Shown here in pieces: positions 1-7,671 of a stretch of DNA of 64,000 nucleotides (position 1 is the stretch's first letter; the number at the start of each line of letters is the position of its first letter). Made by a program: the position numbers and the translations under genes. The notes below the pieces were generated by a model, which had not been told where the DNA came from, did not search any database, and saw only the letters and a program-made list of their open reading frames with translations. The DNA comes from Scandinavium lactucae. GTDB lineage: Bacteria; Pseudomonadota; Gammaproteobacteria; Enterobacterales; Enterobacteriaceae. The stretch is from the NCBI RefSeq assembly GCF_033843265.1, contig NZ_JAWXRD010000001.1:124001-188000 (forward strand). The letters are read 5' to 3'.

Positions 1-1092
1 AGCTTGCCCGTCTCGAACTAAATTTGATGTACATTGAAGTGCTTCAATGTATCGTTGAGATTTTAAAAGATGTTTGTAGTATGGCGAATGAACCAGTTCA
101 CAAGGGATCAATGGTACATAGGCAGAACTAACACAGCCAGTATAAGCACAATACTCAATTCCTCCCTGAAAGCTCCTCATACTAATAACAAAATCATTTT
201 CCTCGACATGTTTAAGTATATCAAAATTAAGCTCAACTTGAGTGACTCGTCGACCTTCGAGCTCCATGAATTTTTGTTGTGATATGACTCCATACTTTTG
301 AGAAGCAGTTAGTTGTTCATCGCTTTTGCGTGCCTTTTCTTTCCGTTCTCGAAATAGCCATCTACTTCTTTCTGTCTCCCAGTGCTCTGGAATCGTACCA
401 ATCCAGTCTACACCTGAGTCCTTCATTGGTACGTTTGGGTCAAGCCCTTGAGTTACTGACTTTTGAATAATGATTTGCTTACGCTCTTTCAGCAGGTTGA
501 TTTCCTGCTCTTTGATAGTTACCGCTTCGTCGATTTGTGCTATTTTTTTGTCGAGAAAGTCCGCTATTTTGATCTGAGTTGTTTCTGGAATATCGAATAC
601 TGGCAAGCGCTTAAAATCAAGAAAACTTAAATTCTGTCGCAAGCCAGAACCAAATTTATAGAGCACCTTGGTTGTATCCAAAGAATACAAATAATAATGA
701 AGGAACCTAGAGTTGAATCCATTTTTGACACTTAAGTTTAGATATGCACTTGTAATAATGCCTTTGTCCTTCGCCAGGCCGGTTCTTAAACTTACTTTAT
801 CATTCTGGAGATCTGTACAACGAATAATGATATCTCCAGGTTCAACTAATTGATATGTTTCAAAGGATTCAGGAACGAGGCCAACGAGTTTTTCTTCAGG
901 TTTGATTACAATATTCCCATAGCTCAAAGATAAAACGATATTTTCCTTCATTCCTTTATTACTGCGCTTATTTTCAGTAAAGGCAACAACCCCTGGTTTT
1001 AGATTCCATGAACTTGGAATATCTCCTAACCACTCAACACCAGAGCTTTTATATGCCTCATGCTTAGGCATTAAAACTAAATTATCCATCAT
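1..1092 (-). CDS. hsdS: Type I restriction enzyme specificity subunit HsdS (3' part beyond the window)
   Basis: An uninterrupted minus-strand reading frame runs from an ATG at 1092 to the window edge (364 codons, C-terminus missing). It contains two copies of the typical HsdS target-recognition opening: a 'KSSGVEWLGDIPSSW' copy near residue 10 and a 'KDSGVDWIGTIPEHW' copy near residue 222. Between them lies a helical conserved region (KKIAQIDEAVTIKEQQINLLKER), the spacer that sets the distance between the half-sites. HsdS is the DNA-recognition subunit of the HsdR2M2S complex. The start overlaps the hsdM stop as ATGA, so the two are translationally coupled. An ATG one codon later (1089) is equally possible. 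No hsdR is visible and it may lie further left. Target sequence cannot be predicted. Confidence 0.9.
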   Translation of the reverse strand, partial: MMDNLVLMPKHEAYKSSGVEWLGDIPSSWNLKPGVVAFTENKRSNKGMKENIVLSLSYGNIVIKPEEKLVGLVPESFETYQLVEPGDIIIRCTDLQNDKVSLRTGLAKDKGIITSAYLNLSVKNGFNSRFLHYYLYSLDTTKVLYKFGSGLRQNLSFLDFKRLPVFDIPETTQIKIADFLDKKIAQIDEAVTIKEQEINLLKERKQIIIQKSVTQGLDPNVPMKDSGVDWIGTIPEHWETERSRWLFRERKEKARKSDEQLTASQKYGVISQQKFMELEGRRVTQVELNFDILKHVEENDFVISMRSFQGGIEYCAYTGCVSSAYVPLIPCELVHSPYYKHLLKSQRYIEALQCTSNLVRDGQA

Positions 1093-3503
1093 GCCTCTCC
1101 TTGTACTTCTGCGACTTTTATACCTAAAATCTGCGCAATTAGCCCATCCGCTTTGTGCTCCAGACTAATAATATCTGTTGCCACTTCTTCCAGACTTCGT
1201 AGAGGTTTATGACGGTAGAAATATCTGTTAAAGTTAATTTCATAACCAATTTTCACCGAATCTAGGTTGATCCATGCTTCATTTACATGTGGTCTTACTT
1301 CGTCGAGAAAGTACTGATAAATACTTTGTTTTAATGGAACAGACTCAGTGTCACGAAGGTCAGCATTGGTTTCGTAAGTAATGTATTCGCCTTTTTTACC
1401 GCTTGGGTAGTAGCCAAAATCAGGCAAGTCGCCCTCTTCGCATTCATAGCGATCAAGCAGACCATCTAATTTATCACCGCTTAACTTAACGACTTTTTTA
1501 ACTACTTTCTTTGCTGATTCGTCATACCAACTGACGGCATTCAAGATGGCATTTTTCTCAGATGCAGATAACCTCACACCACTCACTTTAAGTGATTTAT
1601 CAACAAGGCTCGTAAACTCATTAAAATCATCAAATTCATTATCGCCAATGTCAGACATCAATTTTTGCGCGGTTTCCAGAATGGTTCTAAGTGCCACCCA
1701 ATGCTTGACATCAAGTAGTTTGGTTCTGGCTTTTGCATTTAAGCTGATTTCGTTCTCTTCACACCAGGCGAAGATTTCCTTCTCAATGGATTTCAGGAAA
1801 CTCTTTTTCTGATCACTGCCGAAACCTGTGTTATTATAAACATCATCACCATATTCGGTATATAAGTGCGTCATGACGTCGCTAAACTGCTTATCAAAAC
1901 GCAATGCTGCAATAGCGTCCTGAGTAAAGCGTGCTTTACGTCGGTCTGGACGTTCAATAGTGACTTTATAGTAACCAAAGTCATCATTGCTAAATACCTT
2001 GCTGGCAATACCAATGGGGTCATTGTTTGTATCTAACTGCCTTTCAACATCCAAGCAGGAAAGGTAGGTTTTGGTGATCTCAGTGATATGTTCAGGTGCA
2101 AATTCGCAGTTTTTATTGCCTAAATTTTTGCGCAGTTTGCGATAGAGTAAGCTAGCATCAATCAACTGCACCTTGCCTTTTCGCGAGGCGAGCTTATTGT
2201 TGTTAAGAACCCAAATGTAGGTAGTAATACCTGTGTTATAGAACAGGTTATTGGGTAATTGAACGATGGCGTCCAGCATATCGTTTTCGATAATAAACCG
2301 GCGAATATTACTCTCACCACCGCCCGCATCCCCTGTAAACAAGGATGATCCATTATGAACAGATGCGATCCGGCTACCGAGCGGACTGACGCAGGGATCT
2401 TTCATCTTGTTGACCATTTCCATTAAGAACAGCAACTGGCCATCACTTGAGCGCGGTGTGGCATCGACTACTTCAACGTTACCCCAATAGTCTTTCAGGC
2501 TCACTTTAAAGCGAAGGTCAATAACATCACTTCCGTCTTTGATGTGCCTCTGCTCAGATGCCCAACTTTTTCCGTAAGGCGGGTTGGACAACATAAAGTC
2601 AAACCGCGAGGATGCAAACTCGTCTGTAGATAGTGTAGAGCCTACTTTGATGTTCTCAGGGTTATTACCTTTAATCATCATGTCTGATTTACAGATAGCG
2701 TAGGTTTCGTCGTTAATCTCTTTGCCATACAGATAGATATCCCGATTGTCATTGGGATACTTCTCTTCAATGAAATTCTGAGACTCAGTCAACATACCGC
2801 CACTACCACAAGCTGGGTCGTAAACAGTCATGGTGAGTGGAAGCTGGTCCTTCACCGGATCAAAAACCAAGTGTGTCATCAGCTCTATCACTTCCCTGGG
2901 CGTAAAGTGTTCACCGGCTTCTTCGTTGTTTTCTTCATTAAACTTACGGATTAACTCTTCAAACACATAGCCCATACCCAAGTTGGTGAGGGCTGGCATC
3001 TTGTTGCCATCGGGATCTTCCACGATTTCTGGCGTTAAATTGATGTAGGGAGAGACAAATTTCTCAACCACATCCAGCAGAACTTGCTTCGAAGCCATGT
3101 GGCGAATCTGTGACTTAAGGTTAAAGCATTCAACGATTTCTTTAACGTTGTCGCTAAAGCCAAGTAAGTACTCTTCAAAGTTTGCCAGGAGTATTTGCTG
3201 GTTGTTAGTTGCGGTGTTAAATAGTGACTTCAATGTCCATTTTGATGTGTTATAAAACACATAGCCACTGGCTGCCTTTAAGGGCTCATCATCCAACTCT
3301 GTAGCTTGCATCTCTTCTTTTTGGAACTTAACTTCCGCCAACACTGCTTCCTTGGTTGGCTCTAACAAAGTATCCAAACGCCGCAAAACCACCATAGGTA
3401 AAATCACATCGCGGTACTTACCTCGAACGTACACATCGCGTAAACAATCGTCGGCAATGTTCCAAATAAAAGAGATAAGCTTGTTGTGTACACTATGATC
3501 CAT
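1089..3503 (-). CDS. hsdM: Type I restriction-modification system methyltransferase HsdM
   Basis: 804-aa N6-adenine DNA methyltransferase subunit. The N-terminal helical domain (about 1-170) is followed by the catalytic domain with AdoMet motif I DPACGSGG (about residue 230) and motif IV NPPYGKSW (about residue 308). GEHFTPREV, the usual HsdM signature, precedes motif I. The protein is longer than EcoKI-type HsdM (about 530 aa) because of a C-terminal extension of roughly 250 residues, a form known in many type I systems. Start chosen at 3503, six bases after AGGAAG. It is the first gene of an hsdM-hsdS operon. It methylates the host recognition site and, with HsdR, allows restriction of unmodified DNA. 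Whether restriction is active cannot be told because HsdR is not in view. Confidence 0.93.
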   Translation of the reverse strand: MDHSVHNKLISFIWNIADDCLRDVYVRGKYRDVILPMVVLRRLDTLLEPTKEAVLAEVKFQKEEMQATELDDEPLKAASGYVFYNTSKWTLKSLFNTATNNQQILLANFEEYLLGFSDNVKEIVECFNLKSQIRHMASKQVLLDVVEKFVSPYINLTPEIVEDPDGNKMPALTNLGMGYVFEELIRKFNEENNEEAGEHFTPREVIELMTHLVFDPVKDQLPLTMTVYDPACGSGGMLTESQNFIEEKYPNDNRDIYLYGKEINDETYAICKSDMMIKGNNPENIKVGSTLSTDEFASSRFDFMLSNPPYGKSWASEQRHIKDGSDVIDLRFKVSLKDYWGNVEVVDATPRSSDGQLLFLMEMVNKMKDPCVSPLGSRIASVHNGSSLFTGDAGGGESNIRRFIIENDMLDAIVQLPNNLFYNTGITTYIWVLNNNKLASRKGKVQLIDASLLYRKLRKNLGNKNCEFAPEHITEITKTYLSCLDVERQLDTNNDPIGIASKVFSNDDFGYYKVTIERPDRRKARFTQDAIAALRFDKQFSDVMTHLYTEYGDDVYNNTGFGSDQKKSFLKSIEKEIFAWCEENEISLNAKARTKLLDVKHWVALRTILETAQKLMSDIGDNEFDDFNEFTSLVDKSLKVSGVRLSASEKNAILNAVSWYDESAKKVVKKVVKLSGDKLDGLLDRYECEEGDLPDFGYYPSGKKGEYITYETNADLRDTESVPLKQSIYQYFLDEVRPHVNEAWINLDSVKIGYEINFNRYFYRHKPLRSLEEVATDIISLEHKADGLIAQILGIKVAEVQGEA

Positions 3504-3849
3504 TTTTCTTCCTAATCACTGCTCATTTTTACATCTGAATGAAGAACTAAACTTGGTCTGCATGACTGTTGGTATGTTCACAAAAAGGTACAAGCAGCCA
3601 AAGATAGTTTCGAATCGTCCCAGTTTAACCAAGTACGCTCCTTAGTCCAGCCCTAACCTAAGATGGAAAGATGGTGTTAGCGGACAGCTTGATATTCATG
3701 CTGTATCACATAGTAGATGGCTTCATTCTCGGCCGTTACAATGCTTCAGAGCACTGCTTGTAACTACTGCATTTCCTCATGCTTTTAGCCAATCAAAAGA
3801 AATTTCACCACAACTCATCTACAGCAACGCAATCACTGCACGGATGTCT
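3504..3849. other. Non-coding stretch between hsdM and the IS element
   Basis: About 346 bases without a convincing gene on either strand. It must hold the hsdM promoter near its left end (minus-strand transcription). It shows no recognisable remainder of the Ner-like gene that is cut at the other end of the IS element, so the DNA on the two sides of the element does not look like one interrupted gene. Confidence 0.5.
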
Positions 3850-3920
3850 TGACCTGCTCCCCGTTGATTAATACACCGTGATGTTAGTAATGTCTTCATC
3901 AGCAACGTGAGGGCATCCCT

Positions 3921-4184
3921 ATGAAGAAGCGTTTTTCCGACGAACAGATCATCAGTATCCTCCGCGAGGCTGAAGCCGGGGTTTCTGCCCGTGAGCTCTG
4001 CCGTAAGCACGCCATTTCCGACGCCACCTTTTACACCTGGCGTAAGAAGTATGGCGGTATGGAGGTGCCCGAGGTTAAGCGCCTGAAGTCGCTTGAGGAA
4101 GAGAACGCCAGGCTCAAGAAGCTGCTTGCCGAAGCCATGCTGGATAAGGAGGCGCTTCAGGTGGCTCTGGGGCGAAAGTACTGA
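3921..4184 (+). CDS. IS3-family transposase OrfA (outer element)
   Basis: 87-aa OrfA with an N-terminal helix-turn-helix (SDEQIISILREAEAG... ATFYTWRKKYGG) that binds the element ends, followed by a leucine-zipper-like stretch (RLKSLEEENARLKKLLAEAM) for multimerisation. Near its 3' end the bases A-AAG at 4175-4178 form the typical IS3 slippery site: a -1 shift there joins OrfA to the orfB frame and reads on as GRKVLTTDQKREAV, giving the OrfAB transposase. OrfA alone usually acts as a regulator of transposition. Intact in this copy. Confidence 0.88.
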   Translation: MKKRFSDEQIISILREAEAGVSARELCRKHAISDATFYTWRKKYGGMEVPEVKRLKSLEEENARLKKLLAEAMLDKEALQVALGRKY

Positions 4185-4207
4185 CGACAGACCAGAAGCG
4201 GGAAGCC

Positions 4208-5041
4208 GTGATGTTGATGTGTGATGCGACCGGTCTGTCGCAACGTCGTGCCTGCAGACTTACAGGTTTGTCCCTGTCGACCTGCCGTTATGATGCTCAG
4301 CGTCCGGCTGCTGATGCACATTTATCAGGGCGTATTACTGAGCTGGCGCTTGAACGCAGACGTTTTGGTTATCGGCGCATCTGGCAGTTGCTGCGTAGGG
4401 AGGGCCTTCACGTCAATCACAAGCGGGTATACCGTATTTACCACCTTAATGGACTGAGCGTAAAACGCAGACGACGCCGTAAAGGGCTGGCGACCGAACG
4501 GTTTCCGCTTCTTCGCCCGGATGCGCCGAACCTTACATGGTCGATGGATTTCGTTATGGACGCACTGGCCAACGGTCGCAGGATCAAGTGCCTGACCTGT
4601 GTAGATGATTTCACGAAGGAGTGTCTGACGATCACCGCTGCTTTCGGTATTTCAGGCGTTCAGGTCACGCGTATTCTGGACAGCATCGCGTTGTTTCGGG
4701 GCTATCCGGCGACAATAAGAACCGATCAGGGAGCGGAGTTCACCTGCCGCGCACTGGATCAATGGGCCTTTGAGCATGGCGTGGAACTGCGTCTTATCCA
4801 GCCGGGCAAGCCGACTCAGAACGGATTTATTGAGAGTTTTAACGGACGATTCAGAGATGAGTGCCTGAACGAGCACTGGTTCAGCGATATTGTTCATGCC
4901 AGGAAAACGATTAATGACTGGCGACAGGATTATAACGAGTGCCGTCCACATTCTTCGCTGAACTACCAGACTCCGGCTGAATTTGCAGCGGACTGGAGAA
5001 ACGGGAAATATGAAGAAAAAACAACCGACATTATGGACTGA
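4208..5041 (+). CDS. IS3-family transposase OrfB (outer element), C-terminus altered by inner IS
   Basis: Catalytic half of the transposase with an rve/DDE integrase core: MDFVMDAL (first Asp), RTDQGAEF (second Asp) and NGFIESFNGRFRDECLNEHW (Glu). It is in the -1 frame relative to OrfA and is normally made as an OrfAB fusion. The last codons are changed: the inner element inserted after GAC ATT A, so the frame now ends D-I-M-D with its TGA supplied by the inner element's terminal repeat. Joining the bases on either side of the inner element restores GAC ATT ACT AGC TGA (D-I-T-S-stop). Only the last two residues differ, so activity may persist. Confidence 0.87.
   Translation: MMLMCDATGLSQRRACRLTGLSLSTCRYDAQRPAADAHLSGRITELALERRRFGYRRIWQLLRREGLHVNHKRVYRIYHLNGLSVKRRRRRKGLATERFPLLRPDAPNLTWSMDFVMDALANGRRIKCLTCVDDFTKECLTITAAFGISGVQVTRILDSIALFRGYPATIRTDQGAEFTCRALDQWAFEHGVELRLIQPGKPTQNGFIESFNGRFRDECLNEHWFSDIVHARKTINDWRQDYNECRPHSSLNYQTPAEFAADWRNGKYEEKTTDIMD
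5031..5033. repeat. Target-site duplication TTA, left copy
   Basis: TTA at 5031-5033 recurs at 6304-6306. It directly flanks the TGGACTG...CAGTCCA ends of the inner element. Deleting the element and one copy rebuilds an intact orfB end for the outer element, which fixes the insertion boundaries. Confidence 0.8.
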
Positions 5042-5068
5042 CCCCACGACAGTAGACAAATTCTGTCC

Positions 5069-5881
5069 TCACGATGAGGCCTGTTCAAAAGCCTCCGGAC
5101 TGACGCCGCCGAGATGACTGTGGCGCCGGGACCGGTTATAGAACACTTCAATGTAATCGAAGATATCCGCCCGGGCCAGATCCCGGGTTTTGTATATTCT
5201 CTTCCTGATGCGCTCTTTTTTCAGTGAACTGAAGAACGATTCGGCCACCGCATTATCCCAGCAGTTGCCACGCCGGCTCATGCTCGGAGCCAGGTTATTG
5301 GCCCGGCAGAAGCGCTGCCAGTCGTCACTGCCGTACTGGCTGCCCTGGTCTGAGTGCACGATAACCTCGCCGTCGGGTTTACGTCGCCAGACCGCCATCA
5401 TCAGCGCATCCAGCGCCAGTTCGCGTGAGAGAGTGGGTTTCATCGACCAGCCGACCACGTTACGGGCGAAGAGATCGATAACCACCGCCAGATACAACCA
5501 GCCCTGCCAGGTGCGGATGTAAGTGATGTCGGTGACCCAGACCTGATTGGCCCGGACAACAGTAAACTGCCGCTGCACGCGATTCGGGGCAACCACTGAA
5601 GGTCGACCAGCGATACGACGTGGCGCTTTATAGCCGCGTACGGCTTTGATCCGGTTCAGTTGCATAATACGACCCACCCGGTTTTTGCCGCAGGTTTCCC
5701 CGATTTCGTTCAGGTCGCCATGAACCCGCCGGTAACCGTATACGCCTCCGCTCAGTGAATATGAGTCACGGATAAGCGTCAGCAGGCGCTGGTTATCTTT
5801 ATCACGTGCCGAGACCGGGTTGTGCAGCCACGCATAGAACCCGGCCCGGGCGACATTCAGTACCCGACACATCGTCATCAC
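5069..5881 (-). CDS. IS3-family transposase OrfB (inner element)
   Basis: 270-aa catalytic protein. The N-terminal HTH_21 region (NQRLLTLIRDSYSLSGGVYGYRRVHGDL) precedes the rve DDE core: VWVTDITYI (Asp), VHSDQGSQY (Asp), and CWDNAVAESFFSSLKKE (Glu). All three catalytic residues are present. The frame is open upstream of the annotated ATG as KGARLKYRFINEHRTVWGV, so the functional product is probably an OrfAB fusion made by -1 frameshifting out of orfA. It lies antisense to the outer element. Confidence 0.88.
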   Translation of the reverse strand: MMTMCRVLNVARAGFYAWLHNPVSARDKDNQRLLTLIRDSYSLSGGVYGYRRVHGDLNEIGETCGKNRVGRIMQLNRIKAVRGYKAPRRIAGRPSVVAPNRVQRQFTVVRANQVWVTDITYIRTWQGWLYLAVVIDLFARNVVGWSMKPTLSRELALDALMMAVWRRKPDGEVIVHSDQGSQYGSDDWQRFCRANNLAPSMSRRGNCWDNAVAESFFSSLKKERIRKRIYKTRDLARADIFDYIEVFYNRSRRHSHLGGVSPEAFEQASS

Positions 5882-5919
5882 ACCCCATACAGTGCGGTGC
5901 TCATTGATAAAGCGGTACT

Positions 5920-6204
5920 TCAGTCGGGCTCCCTTGCAAAGTACCGCGCGGCCTTTTTCAAAATATCCCGTTCCTCTTCGGTACGTTTTAGCTGCGCCCG
6001 TAGTTTCAGGATCTCGCTTTTGGCCTCCAGTAAATCCCGGGCATGCTGCTCGCTGTTATCGGGTTTAATCGCCCGTAGCCACTTGTAGAGGCTGTGTGCA
6101 GAAACGCCCAGACGGTCAGATACTTCGGCGACGGAATAACCGCGTTCCGTTATCTGACGGACAGCCTCTTCCTTAAATTCAGGTGTAAATCGTGGTGTGC
6201 CCAT
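5920..6204 (-). CDS. IS3-family transposase OrfA (inner element)
   Basis: 94-aa HTH_Tnp_1 protein: TPEFKEEAVRQITERGYSVA, then VSDRLGVSAHSLYKWLR, forms the DNA-binding helix-turn-helix. The C-terminal half (LEAKSEILKLRAQLKRTEEE, then RDILKKAARYF) is a coiled coil or leucine zipper. The orfB frame overlaps in the -1 phase past the terminal FAREPD. ATG at 6204 follows an AGGAGG-like sequence (GAGGAGCGT). Intact. Confidence 0.87.
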   Translation of the reverse strand: MGTPRFTPEFKEEAVRQITERGYSVAEVSDRLGVSAHSLYKWLRAIKPDNSEQHARDLLEAKSEILKLRAQLKRTEEERDILKKAARYFAREPD

Positions 6205-6223
6205 ACGCTCCTCCTATGCTCAA

Positions 6224-6303
6224 ACTATAGGGCAGGATCGTCTACCGGGGCGGGGTCAGTCCAACTATAGGGCAGGATCGTCTACCGGCGCGGGGTCAGT
6301 CCA
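6224..6303. repeat. 40-bp tandem duplication of the inner IS right terminus
   Basis: Bases 6224-6263 and 6264-6303 are direct repeats of 40 bases, each starting ACTATAGGGCAGG and ending GGGGTCAGTCCA. They differ at one position (GGGGCGG against GGCGCGG). Each copy is a complete right inverted repeat, so the element has two stacked right ends. The outer copy is the one that abuts the TTA target duplication. Confidence 0.88.
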
Positions 6304-6343
6304 TTACTAGCTGAAGGTTGTATCTAATCTTGGGGGCAGGTCA

Positions 6344-6413
6344 CTGCCAGTGAGGTTCCTTTCTTGCGTAACGAGGCGATGATATCCGCCTGGTGCCAGT
6401 CTTGTTTGTTCAT
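6344..6413 (-). pseudogene. Stub of a Ner/Nlp-like DNA-binding protein gene cut by the outer IS
   Basis: An ATG at 6413 on the minus strand, preceded by GAGGGAATC, opens MNKQDWHQADIIASLRKKG followed by TSLA, and then runs directly into the IS terminus at 6343. This is the N-terminus style of the Ner/Nlp (SfsB) family of winged-HTH regulators, known from phage Mu Ner and from enterobacterial genomes. Only 23 codons remain, so it cannot make the full DNA-binding domain. The missing part is not found on the other side of the IS. Family assignment is by recognition of a short segment only. Confidence 0.6.
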
Positions 6414-6462
6414 GATTCCCTCCATGCGACGAAAAGTAATGTGATGTGCTAACAATGAAATG

Positions 6463-6512
6463 CTACGAGATTCGTAGTTTTATATCCATTACAAAAACTA
6501 CGAATTTCGTAG
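6463..6512. promoter_or_regulatory. Two 15-bp palindromic operator-like sites
   Basis: CTACGAGATTCGTAG at 6463-6477 and CTACGAATTTCGTAG at 6498-6512 are perfect CTACGA-N3-TCGTAG palindromes 35 bases apart. They sit between the divergent Ner-like stub and the first XRE gene, and the same motif precedes both XRE genes. Binding by the XRE proteins is inference. Confidence 0.65.
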
Positions 6513-6619
6513 TTTTGCGATCGTTCGTCATTTTTCAATGAAAGACCTATGTAACAAGAACTTATTGGAAACCGTGTCACATTAGTTACGTTTCTCGTAG
6601 TATCGTGAAACATATAAAG

Positions 6620-6634
6620 CTACGACTATCGTAG
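6620..6634. promoter_or_regulatory. Palindromic site immediately before the first XRE gene
   Basis: CTACGACTATCGTAG ends two bases before the ATG at 6637 and so occupies the place of the ribosome-binding site. Just upstream is TATAAA (6613-6618), a possible -10. A protein bound here would block both transcription and access to the start, which fits negative autoregulation. Confidence 0.6.
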
Positions 6635-6636
6635 CT

Positions 6637-6963
6637 ATGAATGAATCCACTACCCACCAACAGATTTTTTGCCAGCGTCTGAAACATGCAAGGCTGGCGA
6701 AAGGTCTCTCGCAGAAGAAGCTCGGCATGCTTGCCGGGATAGACGAGTTTGTCGCAAGCACCAGAATCAATCGTTATGAACAGGGCGTTCATCAGGCCAG
6801 TATCGAAGTAGTGCATCAACTCGCTAAAGCACTGGAAGTCCCGACGGCGTATTTCTATACCGAAGATGACGACTTGGCATTGTTGCTGTTCAACTGGGAG
6901 CGGATAGAGCCTGAGTTGAAGAACACATTATTGACATCTCTTCAGGCTGAACCTTTTAAGTAA
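6637..6963 (+). CDS. XRE-family helix-turn-helix regulator, copy 1
   Basis: 108-aa protein. Residues about 10-65 form a Cro/CI-type HTH: RLKHARLAKGLSQKKLGMLAG, then ASTRINRYEQGVHQASIEVV. The C-terminal tail (AYFYTEDDDLALLLFNWERIEPELKNTLL) is typical of chromosomal stand-alone XRE repressors. It is a close paralogue of the next gene. No ribosome-binding site is visible because a palindrome occupies that position. It is divergent to the IS-cut Ner-like stub, so the pair may once have been an immunity switch of a mobile element (inference). Confidence 0.85.
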   Translation: MNESTTHQQIFCQRLKHARLAKGLSQKKLGMLAGIDEFVASTRINRYEQGVHQASIEVVHQLAKALEVPTAYFYTEDDDLALLLFNWERIEPELKNTLLTSLQAEPFK

Positions 6964-7039
6964 AGTCGAATTAACAAAAACGTATTGGAAATCCAGCACC
7001 ATGAGTTACGTTTCTCGTAGTATCGGGAAATGTATAAAG

Positions 7040-7054
7040 CTACGACTATCGTAG
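7040..7054. promoter_or_regulatory. Palindromic site immediately before the second XRE gene
   Basis: CTACGACTATCGTAG, identical to the site before copy 1 and at the same distance (two bases) from the ATG at 7057. It argues that 7057 is the real start of copy 2, not an in-frame ATG at 7030. Confidence 0.6.
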
Positions 7055-7056
7055 TT

Positions 7057-7377
7057 ATGAACGAATCCACTAGCTACCAACAGATTTTTTGCCAGCGTCT
7101 GAAACATGCACGGCTGGCGAAAGGTCTCTCGCAGAAGAAGCTCGGCATGCTTGCCGGGATAGACGAGTTTGTCGCAAGCACCAGAATCAATCGATATGAG
7201 CAGGGCGTTCATCAGGCCAATATCGAAGTAGTGCATCAACTCGCCAAAGCGCTTGAAGTGCCGACGGCCTATTTCTACACTGATGATGACGATCTGGCAT
7301 TGTTGCTGTTCAACTGGGAGCGGATAGACCCTGAGTTGAAGCGAAATCTATTGGCATCTCTTAAACCAGATTTATAG
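7057..7377 (+). CDS. XRE-family helix-turn-helix regulator, copy 2
   Basis: 106-aa paralogue of the preceding gene with the same HTH (RLKHARLAKGLSQKKLGMLAG) and nearly the same tail; the ends diverge (RNLLASLKPDL against NTLLTSLQAEPFK). The start is set by alignment with copy 1 and by the position of the palindromic site. An upstream in-frame ATG (7030) would add nine residues reading through the operator. Two copies recognising one operator could give dose-dependent or heterodimer control, which is untested. Confidence 0.84.
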   Translation: MNESTSYQQIFCQRLKHARLAKGLSQKKLGMLAGIDEFVASTRINRYEQGVHQANIEVVHQLAKALEVPTAYFYTDDDDLALLLFNWERIDPELKRNLLASLKPDL

Positions 7378-7473
7378 GGCCCAGCCGTTATTACGATGAG
7401 ACCGGAAAGTTAATAGATCATCGCAAATTAATTCTTGGGATGAATAAATAAGTTCCAGTAATTATGTCTAGCG

Positions 7474-7510
7474 GGAGATTTTATTAACCGAAAATAAAAT
7501 CTCCGTTCTT
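7474..7510 (+). terminator. Probable terminator after the XRE pair
   Basis: GGAGATTTTAT (7474-7484) pairs with ATAAAATCTCC (7494-7504), an 11-bp stem with a 9-base loop, followed by a T-rich run (GTTCTTTT). It is AT-rich like the surrounding island and lies about 100 bases after the second XRE stop codon. Confidence 0.55.
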
Positions 7511-7671
7511 TTAATTCAGAGCGTTAGATCTCATATTGTCTTTTAATACGCCGTTAAGATTGCGTTCCACAAAGGATCGGCAAGGGACTGAAAGTGGATA
7601 CGGTAGAGTAACTAAACGGGACATACTTTTATGCAGGCCATTCTAATCTGACGGCAACAGAGCTATTTTTC

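Larger units (their letters stand above)
5034..6303 (-). mobile_element. Second IS3-family element nested in the first
   Basis: Ends are TGGACTGACCCC at 5034 and its inverted copy ending at 6303, with further matching inward (GTAGACAAATTCTG against GTAGACGATCCTG). A direct repeat TTA (5031-5033 and 6304-6306) is the target duplication, expected for IS3-family transposition. It is about 1.27 kb, carries orfA and orfB on the minus strand, and sits at the very end of the outer element's orfB. Its right terminus is present twice in tandem (see repeat 6224-6303). The protein style suggests the IS51-like group, which I cannot confirm from the sequence alone. Confidence 0.9.
3850..6343 (+). mobile_element. 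IS3-family element (IS407-like group), itself interrupted by a second IS
   Basis: Terminal inverted repeats are TGACCTGCTCCCC at 3850 and, on the other strand, TGACCTGCCCCCA ending at 6343; similarity continues inward to about 25 bases. Two reading frames (orfA, orfB) encode an IS3-type transposase. Removing the inner element (5034-6303) and a 3-base target duplication leaves about 1221 bp, a normal size for this group. No matching 3-4-base target duplication is seen outside the ends (GTCT on the left, CTGC on the right), which suggests later rearrangement or deletion. Group assignment is by terminal sequence and protein style, not by a database match. Confidence 0.88.
6561..7365. repeat. Tandem duplication of an XRE gene with its upstream region (unit about 420 bp)
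   Basis: Bases from about 6561 to 6945 recur from about 6981 to 7365, offset exactly 420 bases. The copies include the upstream GTTACGTTTCTCGTAGTATCG block, the CTACGACTATCGTAG palindrome and nearly the whole coding sequence. Divergence is concentrated at the 3' ends and at scattered third positions, so this is a duplication that has aged, not a fresh one. Confidence 0.85.

Noticed and set aside
70..282. 70-codon plus-strand frame at the left edge
   Set aside because: It lies inside hsdS on the other strand; the minus-strand frame is open throughout and has clear HsdS motifs.
3504..3849. Possible remainder of the IS-cut Ner-like gene on the left of the IS
   Set aside because: Neither strand continues the HTH protein; stop codons occur in all frames and no homologous residues are readable.
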